Source: Euperipatoides rowelli
Taxonomy: Eukaryota; Onychophora; Udeonychophora; Euonychophora; Peripatopsidae
Assembly: GCA_003024985.2 (NCBI GenBank)
Contig: PXIH01S0046821.1
Length of the DNA: 11,798 nt
Reading direction: 5' to 3' (one strand)
The notes beneath the pieces are model-generated. The model had not been told where the DNA came from. It ran no database searches and worked only from the letters and a program-made list of their open reading frames with translations. The position numbers and the translations under genes are program-made. Shown here in pieces: positions 1 to 8,584 of this stretch; position 1 is the stretch's first letter, and every line of letters begins with the position of its first letter.

Positions 1-568
1 AAAAAAATATATTTTTATTGTTTTTAGCCACGAATTTTGAATGCATTTACAGTAGATTTCAAACTTTGCCAAGAAATTTAATCGTTTTTCTTTTTTTCTC
101 AAATTTTACAAATTAATATCCTGGTAATATAATTTTATAAATTAATAAAGAAACATTAGTCTATTACAAATTCATAGTTTCTAAAAATAATAATAAAATA
201 AAATATTTTAGCCAAATAATTAAACCATGCCATGGCTATAACAGAGGCATCATTTGCCGATTGCCATTTTTTAAATAATTACAAGGCTCCATGGAAATGA
301 TTTATAAGTAGTAACTTTTCAAATTTATAAATTATCTAAGAAAAAATCCCATTTTATTCATTAAAAAATTCATATAAATTTAACAGTACATCTTAGAGCA
401 ATAAGATTAGGCTTGTTTGAAAGCTGATAAGATTGTTAAATTTGAGATAATTTATGCATGTCTGAGGTTAATATTATTTAGCTAATTATTAATGTACTTA
501 TGATTTTCCGACAGTGGTAGCGCTATCTAATTAATGAGTTAAAAAAATATTGGATGCTAATTTTTTTG
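1..568. other. Left outer flank, no gene seen
   Basis: This is A+T-rich sequence downstream of the candidate stop on the minus strand. It holds a candidate minus-strand poly(A) signal at 353-358 and a GCCATGGC palindrome near 228-236. No exon or repeat with clear ends was seen. The mirror is 11231-11798. Confidence 0.5.
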
Positions 569-748
569 TTACTGTAGCGTACAAGTGTGGAAAGTTTGGA
601 ACAAAAGTAATATAAAATAAAAAAAAAATGACTTAGGCCTTCCATATCCCCCATTAAGGTTGGGGAATATTAATAGGTTCATTCGAATTGGTTCAGAGTT
701 AATTTTCATGGCTTTAAATGAATCTTGTTGCAACTTGTTAAAATATAT
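569..748 (-). CDS. Probable terminal exon, mirror copy
   Basis: This is the minus-strand copy of the phase 0 exon that ends in TAA (complement at 569-571). It has the same uncertainties: the first 40 codons look coding, while the last 19 cross a T-rich tract and may be untranslated. No difference from the right-arm copy was seen. Confidence 0.38.
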   Translation of the reverse strand: MYFNKLQQDSFKAMKINSEPIRMNLLIFPNLNGGYGRPKSFFFYFILLLFQTFHTCTLQ

Positions 749-1103
749 CTGTAAAATTTAAAATATTGTAAGAAAATTTTATAAATAAAGCTAAGTGGAT
801 ATTATAACTCTTGATCTCTTCTTTTAAACAAAACAAAACAAGCAATAAATAGATAAGCCTTCTCATTTTACAAAAAAAAAATAATTAAAAACTCAAGTTA
901 ATAATAATTTTGGTTTGAAATGTTTATTTTTAAGAAATAATTTGATGTTTTTAATTATAAGCATTTCTTTCCTTTTAATAAAAAGTCATTCCTTTGGAAG
1001 AAAAAAAAATCCATCCCAAACTGAGTGGAACTTAACATTTCATTTTAGTTTAAGCTTTCTTGAAAATATTTAATTTGAAATTTTAGTTCATTGGATAACT
1101 TAC
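749..1103 (-). other. Intron 3, mirror copy
   Basis: This 355-base phase 0 intron lies between the basic exon and the candidate last exon. It has GTAAGT at the 5' end and TTTTACAG at the 3' end and holds only A/T-rich low-complexity sequence. The right-arm copy is 10696-11050. Confidence 0.5.
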
Positions 1104-1243
1104 ATAATATCCATTGTCCATTTCATCTTGAAGTTTAGGTGAAACTTTCCGTCTTCTTTCCTTTGATTTGCTTCGTTTTCTCTTTTTCTCTTCTTTTTTT
1201 TGTATACAATTTTCTATTAATTGACCCATGTTTAATTCCATAT
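1104..1243 (-). CDS. Basic coding exon, mirror copy
   Basis: This is the minus-strand copy of the lysine/arginine-rich exon. Its acceptor and 16-base tract (A on the plus strand, about 1252-1267) and its GTAAGT donor are preserved exactly. It joins the 2847-3214 exon in phase 1 and the 569-748 exon in phase 0. Identity of the adjacent 16-base homopolymer in the two arms is notable because such tracts change length quickly. Confidence 0.68.
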
Positions 1244-2846
1244 CTGAGAATAAAAAAAAAAAAAAAACTTTATATTTAAATTATTAACTGTGATAAATTA
1301 CTAAATTTTTAAATCCAGTAACAATACAATACTGAAGTTGGTTTTTAATGATTTATGTACAGTATATTGTAAAGTGTTAATCATTTATTATATTCATAAA
1401 TAGGAGGACTATGTCATCATTTCTGAAAACATTGAAGTGCAGATCAATTGAAGAATAGTAAGATGAGCAATAAACTTTCAAGTTATCTTTTTATTACTAG
1501 TTTTAAAACCTTAAAAATAAGAAATTCTGCTAATCATTTTGGTTGGATTATAAAAAAGAACTTTAGCCTTCCATTCAACAATTTATTGGCCCCCAAAATT
1601 GAAGAATATCCCATTATACAGTATGTATATACTAGATAAAAATGTGAATGATACATTTTTACAAAATGAGTAAATTATAAATTTCAATTTGATCATAATG
1701 AGAAATAATATTAAGACATCCAAAATAAATTATTCCTTTGAACCATAAAAAAAAAAAACTGATAAAACAATATCGAGATCTAAGTCAGATATTATTTTAT
1801 TTAGGGAAGCCTAATGGTTGCCATTTCAACTCCCCTGTAGGCCTAAACTAAAAAAAATTCAATTTAAATGTGAAAAATAAAAATAAAAAGAACCTCCTAG
1901 AGAGATTCTGTCAGCATTTGGCCAAAGAATGTAGGGATAATACAAGTCAACGAGACTACATTTATCCTCAGCTATTTCTAGCAATATTATTATTTCCTTA
2001 AAGACTGCCAATCACAGTAAAAGTAATAATGATTTAGTAAACACCTACTATCTTATAAATGTTAACCAGCTTTTGTTTTGCCTACAACTTATTGTAAACC
2101 ATTTTAAAAAAACAATTTAAGATATGAATTTTAGGCATTTTTTAAAAACGTTTAAACAATGTCACATAATCTTTTTTAAAAAAACTGAAACGACCAATAG
2201 AAATATGACGAGAGAACAAGAAAAAAAAATTATTGTATTTATTCTTGTATATTGCTATACAATGTCTATTATAGAACTATTAAAACAATCAAAACAGAGC
2301 CTTTCGGTATTCTAATTATAAAATATCTATTATAGTAACTAAAAGTAATTAATTCATTTTAATTTTGCCTTGAAAATACAAAATTCATTTAGGGTAAAGT
2401 GGTAGCCTAGTTACAAGATACTAACTTTCTTTTTAAAGACCACAAGTATTTTGAATATACAATTAAAAAGTAGCATTAACATTGAATTATTCTTGTAAAA
2501 ATATAAGAAATTTGGATTGTATTTAATAAGCTCACATTCGAATTTATCAAAAAATATTTATCACATTTCTTGGGGAAGTGAAAGAATGCAATTTGGTTTA
2601 ATTGTGAATCAGAATGATTCTTGCATGTTAATTTTTATTCTGAACCACATCATTTCTTTGCTAAATAAACACTATGAAACTTTATTTGATTTCATAACAT
2701 ACTAATCTTGTAACTAATTACAACTTATTTTCTCACTGAAGCATTTAATTATAAATGTAAATTTTAACCATATGAGTTTTACAAATGAATAGAACTAGTT
2801 TAAAATGAAACATTAAACAATGCTTAATCAAAAGTCCTATACCTAC
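1244..2846 (-). other. Intron 2, mirror copy
   Basis: This 1,603-base phase 1 intron has several short open frames that look like chance, and homopolymer runs. A block near 1803-1850 (TAGGCCTAC region in the right arm, 9950-10000) is less A+T rich and could be an old repeat fragment, but I could not define ends. The right-arm copy is 8953-10555. Confidence 0.55.
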
Positions 2847-3214
2847 CTTTGACAGGTTTATGTAGATTTACTGCTGCAATGTGATTGACTGGCGATTTTT
2901 TTGAGTGATTTTCATCTCTTCGAATTATTCTTTCAGATAAATTAGATGTCTGCAATGAAGCATCTGAAATATTTGAATGGATATAATTTTCATTGTTTCG
3001 AATTGTTCTCTGTGGTAAATGAGGTGTCTGCACTGAAACATCCAGAACATTTGAATGAGAATTTGTCTGTGTGCCTTTGTTTATGAAATTGGACTTGCAG
3101 ATAGGTGGATTAATCTCTGGGTAGCAGTTTTTCTTAAAATAAGGAGAGGTGTAGAAATCAGACCAGTTGCCTGCCCAAAGCAATAAAAGGTCCAATAATT
3201 TTTGCCGAATTAAA
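2847..3214 (-). CDS. TQT-motif coding exon, mirror copy
   Basis: This minus-strand copy of the 368-base exon has its acceptor just above 3214 and its donor below 2847. The KGTQT, VSVQT and ASLQT codons lie at 3064-3078, 3025-3039 and 2947-2961. The translation equals the right-arm copy with no stop, frameshift or amino-acid change. Two real gene copies of any age would be expected to differ at least at some silent sites or in introns, and none are seen. The two copies point away from each other, so in a genuine palindrome they would form a head-to-head pair with promoters facing the centre. Confidence 0.66.
2902..3057 (-). repeat. Tandem coding repeats, mirror copy
   Basis: This is the left-arm copy of the two 26-residue units, read on the minus strand (2980-3057 then 2902-2979). 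It is identical to the right-arm copy. Confidence 0.75.
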
Positions 3215-3747
3215 CTGCAAAATAAATAACAATATAAAAAATACAGAAAAATAACTTTATATTACCGTACATCACAAAATCACAATGATGTTACATTTTT
3301 AATATTTTATAAGTATCATATTTAAAACACAACAACCAATTATTATAAGTTATAATAAATAATTTTTGTATAAAAATAGTTTTAAAATAGCCTATACACC
3401 TGTTCCCTAATTAATATTAATTGATTTCAAAAAAGTCATGTGCTAATCAGAACATCATTATTTGGAACCTGAAATCCAATAATAAATAAGCTAATAAGTA
3501 TTAATCGGTTGCTGAACAGCGCTAATTAAAAAATATTTCACATAGTTAATAAAACAAATCTTCTAGCCTAAGAATTATTACTAGAATATTGTGAGAGAAA
3601 AAAAAATTAAAATGAATAATTATTTACTGTATTGTTTTCAAAATTATTTTTAGTTTTATTAAATTGATTTTTTTTTTTTAAAAAAGATTCCAATGAAAGC
3701 TGCTTTTTGCTTTTACTTCTAAAGTTTATAACGGTGGCTTATTTTAC

Positions 3748-3752
3748 TTCAT
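3748..3752 (-). CDS. Possible start exon, mirror copy
   Basis: This is the left-arm copy of the ATG-AA mini exon, read on the minus strand, with its donor at 3747. It is base-for-base the same as the right-arm copy and has the same weak start context. It carries no independent support: if the palindrome is an assembly fold-back, this is the same DNA counted twice. Confidence 0.2.
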
Positions 3753-3919
3753 TTATTATTTTCTTTTGACAGTGATTCATGCACGAGGCTGATTGGATCA
3801 TGCATCGTTTACTTTCAATTTATCGTGAACAATGTGTGTCTTATTCGTTGGCGTCATCCCAGCGAATATTGTATTTTATTTTCTGTAAATAGTTTTGTGG
3901 ATGGATGACGTGTTTCGTC
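3753..3919 (-). promoter_or_regulatory. Promoter-like cluster, mirror copy
   Basis: This is the left-arm copy. The CCAAT box reads ATTGG at 3792-3796, and the CRE-like half sites are TGACGTG (3906-3912) and CGTCA (3852-3856). The short upstream frame lies at 3749-3805 on the minus strand. In a real palindrome the two promoters would face away from the centre about 4 kb apart. Confidence 0.36.
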
Positions 3920-5032
3920 CTAAGGGATTTGTACGTTATTTTATTTTTGTAGTCTATGTTTATGTTCCAGTTTTCTTTATTTCATTTTCCTTTATTTTTC
4001 AACCAGCTAGGCAACCAATAATTAGTTTCAGCAACCAGTTTATTACAAACAAACCAAGAGACGAGGAAAAGATTTATTTTATTTTTCTACCTCTACTGCC
4101 CGTTTCACCCTGCAGTTCGTTACAAATTAAAACTTTCTTCCTCCCCTTTCTTCACTAAAAACAGGTGGTTTAGCTTAACACTCATGATTTATTAATGAAT
4201 TAAAAAAAAACTATAATGATAAATTTGACTAAATTGCAGTACAATAATATTTGACGAGTGAAAACTCAATTGTGCCGAGATGAAAGAATGTTTACTGTAT
4301 TCGATAGTAAAAGTAATTAATCCCTGAATGATGCTATAGTACAGTTGAAAAAAGGCAAAAACCCTAACTTCTTTTGGGGAAAAAAAAACCCACATCAACT
4401 GTGATTATTTTTATTTTGTTTATTTACCAATCGAGAAAAAAATAATAAGCATAATAGCGAAAAAGATTAGTAATTGCTGTAGCTTCTGTATATACTGTAT
4501 AAGGCAGTGTTTCCCCCAAAGCGTGCAAGAGTGTCACGCCGACATTCTTAAATCGTTTGCTGACCTGTTTAAATAATTTAAAACTTTTTTTTTTTTTTTT
4601 ACATTATGGCAATTATGCAAACATTTTTTTGTTTTTATAATTGCTTACTTTATTAACCTTTAAACAAAATTAATGCTTACGACATTATAAATTGAAATTA
4701 TTTTCAATATTATAATTAAAATAGGCCATGTAATAAGTAAAAAAAATGTTTTTAAAAAAATTTAATTGTATAAATTGTTAAAACAACGGAATAAAAATGC
4801 ACCTGAAACTTTGTTTTGAATTTTAATAGTATACTTTCTTTAAATCTTTAGCAAAAAAGAATTGAATAATTTGTGACAATTCATTTGAATTTAAGCTAAC
4901 ATATTAAAGCACCGTCAGACTCCAAGGACTCAGCAGTCGGCACACAATTATAATAACTTTTTAATCTAGTTCTCATCTCATGAGTTTAGTTTAGTGATTT
5001 TAACACCGAATCTAGCTATTTTGTTTCTTTTG
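3920..5032. other. Gene-free stretch toward the centre
   Basis: No convincing gene was seen. A G+C-richer patch at about 4080-4150 lies inside a short chance frame. CAGTGTTTCCCCCAAAG at 4505-4521 resembles the tip of a hAT-type element, but no partner end was found. A 16-T run lies at 4585-4600. The region is upstream of the gene in each arm. The mirror is 6767-7879. Confidence 0.45.
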
Positions 5033-5543
5033 CAGTGGCACCTTTGCTGGTTTATATTTAGTTATATTTACAAGGCTCAAACTTGGGAAAATATTTTGTG
5101 GGGGATGTCTCCCCTTGATTCATAACATAGGGGGTGATTTAGGTGCTCTAAAGGGAGATGTGCAATTAGCCAAATATAGAGGTGAGAATTGCTACAAAGA
5201 ATATTTCCATCATACATACAACTATAACTGCCTTTTTTTAATATAAATTTGGTGATTATTTAATAATTGTGGTTGCTGGCACAGTTACCAATGACCTAGA
5301 TTATTGCTACTTTATACTGTGAATGGTTTATTTTAAATTTAGTGATGTGATGGTTATAATACAACATGAAAAGAAAATACTAAAATTTAGAGAAAAATTA
5401 AAGATAGATTAATTTTGAATTGTGTGTTGTCTCTAGATAAAAACACTTAAAAATGTATTTTAAAAAAAATTAAGGGAGGGCGGGGGGGGATCGGGGGACC
5501 CAACTGCAATCACCATCCAGCCAACATAATCAGTCCACCACTG
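5033..5543. mobile_element. Possible hAT-like element remnant
   Basis: The stretch begins CAGTGGCACC and ends GTCCACCACTG, so both ends read CAGTGG inward, as many hAT-type non-autonomous elements do. Inside are G-run and C-run blocks (5098-5115, 5130-5135, 5474-5500) typical of such elements. Against this, terminal similarity stops after about six bases and the 8-base flanks (TTCTTTTG and AAGAACTC) do not form a target duplication. No transposase is encoded. The two ends may belong to different elements. Mirror copy at 6256-6766. Confidence 0.22.
5474..5497 (+). other. G-quadruplex motif
   Basis: Four G runs of 3, 3, 8 and 5 bases are separated by A, C and ATC, fitting the usual G3+N1-7 pattern. 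The run stands out in very A+T-rich DNA and lies about 310 bases from the spacer. It may be part of a transposon remnant. The 8-base G run has the same length in both arms. Confidence 0.75.
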
Positions 5544-5691
5544 AAGAACTCTTGATTTTCTACGCTTAAAACAAGTTGTACAGTAAGCAATCTAAATGAT
5601 TAGATAAGATTATTTTTATTTCATAAAAAAAATTAAAAAGTTGAAAAAAAAAAAAAAAAACACGAGAAAAAATAGAATGAAATATCTATAG

Positions 5692-6107
5692 GTATAGTAT
5701 GCTAATCAATTATTTATTTTTTAAAAATATATATTATTATACTGTAGTAGGTATCCCAATGAGTTTTTAAATTTAATATTGAGACAAATTTTGATGACAA
5801 TTCTTGTTTCTCCTATTTGAAATATAAACAAAACAGTTGAGTTTTTTTTATTCTAGCTTTCTTAGATTCTGAGTTATGCTCATTTACATATTCGTAATCG
5901 AGAACTTTTTTAAAATTAGCAATTTACTCATTTTTAATTCGGTCATATTAAAAATTAATGTTTTGAATTAAATTTGATTGAATTTTATCAAACAAGAATT
6001 GTCATCAAAATTTGTCCCAATATTAAATTTAAANACTCATTGGGATACCTACTATAGTATAATAATATATATTTTTAAAAAATAAATAATTGATTAGCAT
6101 ACTATAT
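5692..6107. repeat. Inner hairpin with all arm differences
   Basis: The innermost 118 bases of each arm (5692-5809 and 5990-6107) plus the spacer form a unit that differs from the rest of the palindrome. It contains three substitutions, G5692 against T6107, G5744 against T6055 and A5782 against C6017, and N6034 opposite T5765. Read on the left strand, all three are A/G transitions. Two truly distinct DNA copies therefore exist here. This could be the only genuine inverted repeat, with the outer arms added by fold-back, or the youngest unhomogenised part of a real palindrome. Confidence 0.8.
5810..5989. other. Unpaired central spacer of the palindrome
   Basis: These 180 bases separate the arms and do not pair with each other. 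Pairing stops at C5810, just after TTCTTGTTT on the left, and before AAACAAGAA at 5990 on the right. The spacer is A+T rich, with no open reading frame of note, no transposon ends and no tRNA-like or origin-like structure that I can see. It is the only sequence present once in the window. A spacer this long argues against a simple missed-adapter long read, which normally has almost no loop. Confidence 0.9.
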
Positions 6108-6255
6108 CTATAGATATTTCATTCTATTTTTTCTCGTGTTTTTTTTTTTTTTTTTCAACTTTTTAATTTTTTTTATGAAATAAAAATAATCTTATCTAAT
6201 CATTTAGATTGCTTACTGTACAACTTGTTTTAAGCGTAGAAAATCAAGAGTTCTT

Positions 6256-6766
6256 CAGTGGTGGACTGATTATGTTGGCTGGATGGTGATTGCAGTTGGG
6301 TCCCCCGATCCCCCCCCGCCCTCCCTTAATTTTTTTTAAAATACATTTTTAAGTGTTTTTATCTAGAGACAACACACAATTCAAAATTAATCTATCTTTA
6401 ATTTTTCTCTAAATTTTAGTATTTTCTTTTCATGTTGTATTATAACCATCACATCACTAAATTTAAAATAAACCATTCACAGTATAAAGTAGCAATAATC
6501 TAGGTCATTGGTAACTGTGCCAGCAACCACAATTATTAAATAATCACCAAATTTATATTAAAAAAAGGCAGTTATAGTTGTATGTATGATGGAAATATTC
6601 TTTGTAGCAATTCTCACCTCTATATTTGGCTAATTGCACATCTCCCTTTAGAGCACCTAAATCACCCCCTATGTTATGAATCAAGGGGAGACATCCCCCA
6701 CAAAATATTTTCCCAAGTTTGAGCCTTGTAAATATAACTAAATATAAACCAGCAAAGGTGCCACTG
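6256..6766. mobile_element. Possible hAT-like remnant, mirror copy
   Basis: This is the right-arm copy, starting CAGTGGTGGACT at 6256 and ending at 6766. It is identical to the left copy, so it gives no independent evidence of transposition. Confidence 0.2.
6302..6325 (-). other. G-quadruplex motif, mirror copy
   Basis: The C-rich plus strand carries the same four-run motif on the minus strand. With 5474-5497 it would place two quadruplex-prone blocks on either side of the central hairpin in a genuine palindrome. Confidence 0.75.
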
Positions 6767-7879
6767 CAAAAGAAACAAAATAGCTAGATTCGGTGTTAAA
6801 ATCACTAAACTAAACTCATGAGATGAGAACTAGATTAAAAAGTTATTATAATTGTGTGCCGACTGCTGAGTCCTTGGAGTCTGACGGTGCTTTAATATGT
6901 TAGCTTAAATTCAAATGAATTGTCACAAATTATTCAATTCTTTTTTGCTAAAGATTTAAAGAAAGTATACTATTAAAATTCAAAACAAAGTTTCAGGTGC
7001 ATTTTTATTCCGTTGTTTTAACAATTTATACAATTAAATTTTTTTAAAAACATTTTTTTTACTTATTACATGGCCTATTTTAATTATAATATTGAAAATA
7101 ATTTCAATTTATAATGTCGTAAGCATTAATTTTGTTTAAAGGTTAATAAAGTAAGCAATTATAAAAACAAAAAAATGTTTGCATAATTGCCATAATGTAA
7201 AAAAAAAAAAAAAAGTTTTAAATTATTTAAACAGGTCAGCAAACGATTTAAGAATGTCGGCGTGACACTCTTGCACGCTTTGGGGGAAACACTGCCTTAT
7301 ACAGTATATACAGAAGCTACAGCAATTACTAATCTTTTTCGCTATTATGCTTATTATTTTTTTCTCGATTGGTAAATAAACAAAATAAAAATAATCACAG
7401 TTGATGTGGGTTTTTTTTTCCCCAAAAGAAGTTAGGGTTTTTGCCTTTTTTCAACTGTACTATAGCATCATTCAGGGATTAATTACTTTTACTATCGAAT
7501 ACAGTAAACATTCTTTCATCTCGGCACAATTGAGTTTTCACTCGTCAAATATTATTGTACTGCAATTTAGTCAAATTTATCATTATAGTTTTTTTTTAAT
7601 TCATTAATAAATCATGAGTGTTAAGCTAAACCACCTGTTTTTAGTGAAGAAAGGGGAGGAAGAAAGTTTTAATTTGTAACGAACTGCAGGGTGAAACGGG
7701 CAGTAGAGGTAGAAAAATAAAATAAATCTTTTCCTCGTCTCTTGGTTTGTTTGTAATAAACTGGTTGCTGAAACTAATTATTGGTTGCCTAGCTGGTTGA
7801 AAAATAAAGGAAAATGAAATAAAGAAAACTGGAACATAAACATAGACTACAAAAATAAAATAACGTACAAATCCCTTAG

Positions 7880-8046
7880 GACGAAACACGTCATCCATCC
7901 ACAAAACTATTTACAGAAAATAAAATACAATATTCGCTGGGATGACGCCAACGAATAAGACACACATTGTTCACGATAAATTGAAAGTAAACGATGCATG
8001 ATCCAATCAGCCTCGTGCATGAATCACTGTCAAAAGAAAATAATAA
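7880..8046 (+). promoter_or_regulatory. Promoter-like CpG and CCAAT cluster
   Basis: About eight CpG pairs occur between 7882 and 8015, far denser than in the surrounding A+T-rich DNA. Within it are CACGTCA (7887-7893) and TGACG (7943-7947), both like CRE/ATF half sites, and ATCCAATCAG (8001-8010), a good match to an NF-Y CCAAT box. Together, upstream of the first possible coding exon, they suggest a promoter and 5' untranslated region for the outward-reading gene. An upstream ATG at 7994 opens an 18-codon frame whose TGA (8048-8050) overlaps the proposed start codon at 8047. No TATA box is clear. The call rests on composition and short motifs only. Confidence 0.4.
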
Positions 8047-8051
8047 ATGAA
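8047..8051 (+). CDS. Possible two-codon start exon
   Basis: The next coding exon has no methionine, so translation must start upstream. ATG AA followed by GTAAAA at 8052 offers a start and a donor of the right phase: the last two bases join the first T of the 8585 exon to give Met-Asn-Leu-Ile-Arg. The intron would be 533 bases. Weak points are the T at position -3 of the start context, a donor that only moderately fits consensus, and the tiny coding part. It lies just downstream of the CpG and CCAAT cluster, where a first exon is expected. An alternative is ATG at 7994 with a poorer donor at 8029 (GTCAAA), also phase 2. The real start may lie outside the window. Confidence 0.22.
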
Positions 8052-8584
8052 GTAAAATAAGCCACCGTTATAAACTTTAGAAGTAAAAGCAAAAAGCAGC
8101 TTTCATTGGAATCTTTTTTAAAAAAAAAAAATCAATTTAATAAAACTAAAAATAATTTTGAAAACAATACAGTAAATAATTATTCATTTTAATTTTTTTT
8201 TCTCTCACAATATTCTAGTAATAATTCTTAGGCTAGAAGATTTGTTTTATTAACTATGTGAAATATTTTTTAATTAGCGCTGTTCAGCAACCGATTAATA
8301 CTTATTAGCTTATTTATTATTGGATTTCAGGTTCCAAATAATGATGTTCTGATTAGCACATGACTTTTTTGAAATCAATTAATATTAATTAGGGAACAGG
8401 TGTATAGGCTATTTTAAAACTATTTTTATACAAAAATTATTTATTATAACTTATAATAATTGGTTGTTGTGTTTTAAATATGATACTTATAAAATATTAA
8501 AAATGTAACATCATTGTGATTTTGTGATGTACGGTAATATAAAGTTATTTTTCTGTATTTTTTATATTGTTATTTATTTTGCAG
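8052..8584 (+). other. Proposed intron 1
   Basis: This 533-base stretch runs from GTAAAA to TATTTTGCAG and is A+T rich with poly-A/T runs. The 3' end is a convincing acceptor; the 5' end depends on the uncertain start exon. The left copy is 3215-3747. Confidence 0.35.

Larger units (their letters stand above)
1..5809 (+). repeat. Left arm of giant inverted repeat
   Basis: The arm is the reverse complement of 5990-11798 with no net insertion or deletion. Blocks compared by eye (1-60, 541-700, 2001-2100, 4801-5809 and several homopolymers) match exactly, apart from substitutions at 5692, 5744 and 5782 and T5765 facing an N. Long homopolymers agree in length: 17 A at 5644-5660 against 17 T, and 16 T at 4585-4600 against 16 A. 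Such agreement is unusual for independently evolving copies, so the two arms are either one sequence used twice by an assembler or copies homogenised very recently. Confidence 0.98.

Noticed and set aside
1448-1639. Frame of 63 residues (mirror 10160-10351)
   Set aside because: It lies inside intron 2 on the antisense strand, starts at TTG, and shows no family features. A nearby GTAAGA donor-like site has no consistent exon.
2124-2705. Frames at 2124-2315 and 2517-2705 (mirrors 9484-9675 and 9094-9282)
   Set aside because: They are short, antisense within an intron, and of low-complexity composition; treated as chance.
5033-5119. Exon-like start after TTTCTTTTGCAG on the plus strand
   Set aside because: The acceptor is good, but the frame closes after 28 codons with no donor, and the stretch better fits a transposon-like terminus.
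5810-5989. Missed sequencing adapter as the cause of the palindrome
   Set aside because: That artefact usually gives little or no loop and no clustered transitions. It is not excluded but fits less well than a fold-back at a real short inverted repeat.
7401-7607. Frame of 68 residues on the plus strand (mirror 4192-4398)
   Set aside because: Composition reflects poly-T tracts, there are no flanking splice signals of matching phase, and no homology was recognised.
7643-7708. Purine-rich exon-like segment between TTTTTAG and GAG|GTAGAA
   Set aside because: The splice signals look good, but all three frames contain stops, and it lies upstream of the inferred promoter. It could be a non-coding exon but is unsupported.
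7641-7904. Frame of 87 residues on the minus strand (mirror 3895-4158)
   Set aside because: It starts at TTG, is rich in F, I and V as expected from T-rich DNA, has no recognisable domain and overlaps the promoter-like region. Likely chance.
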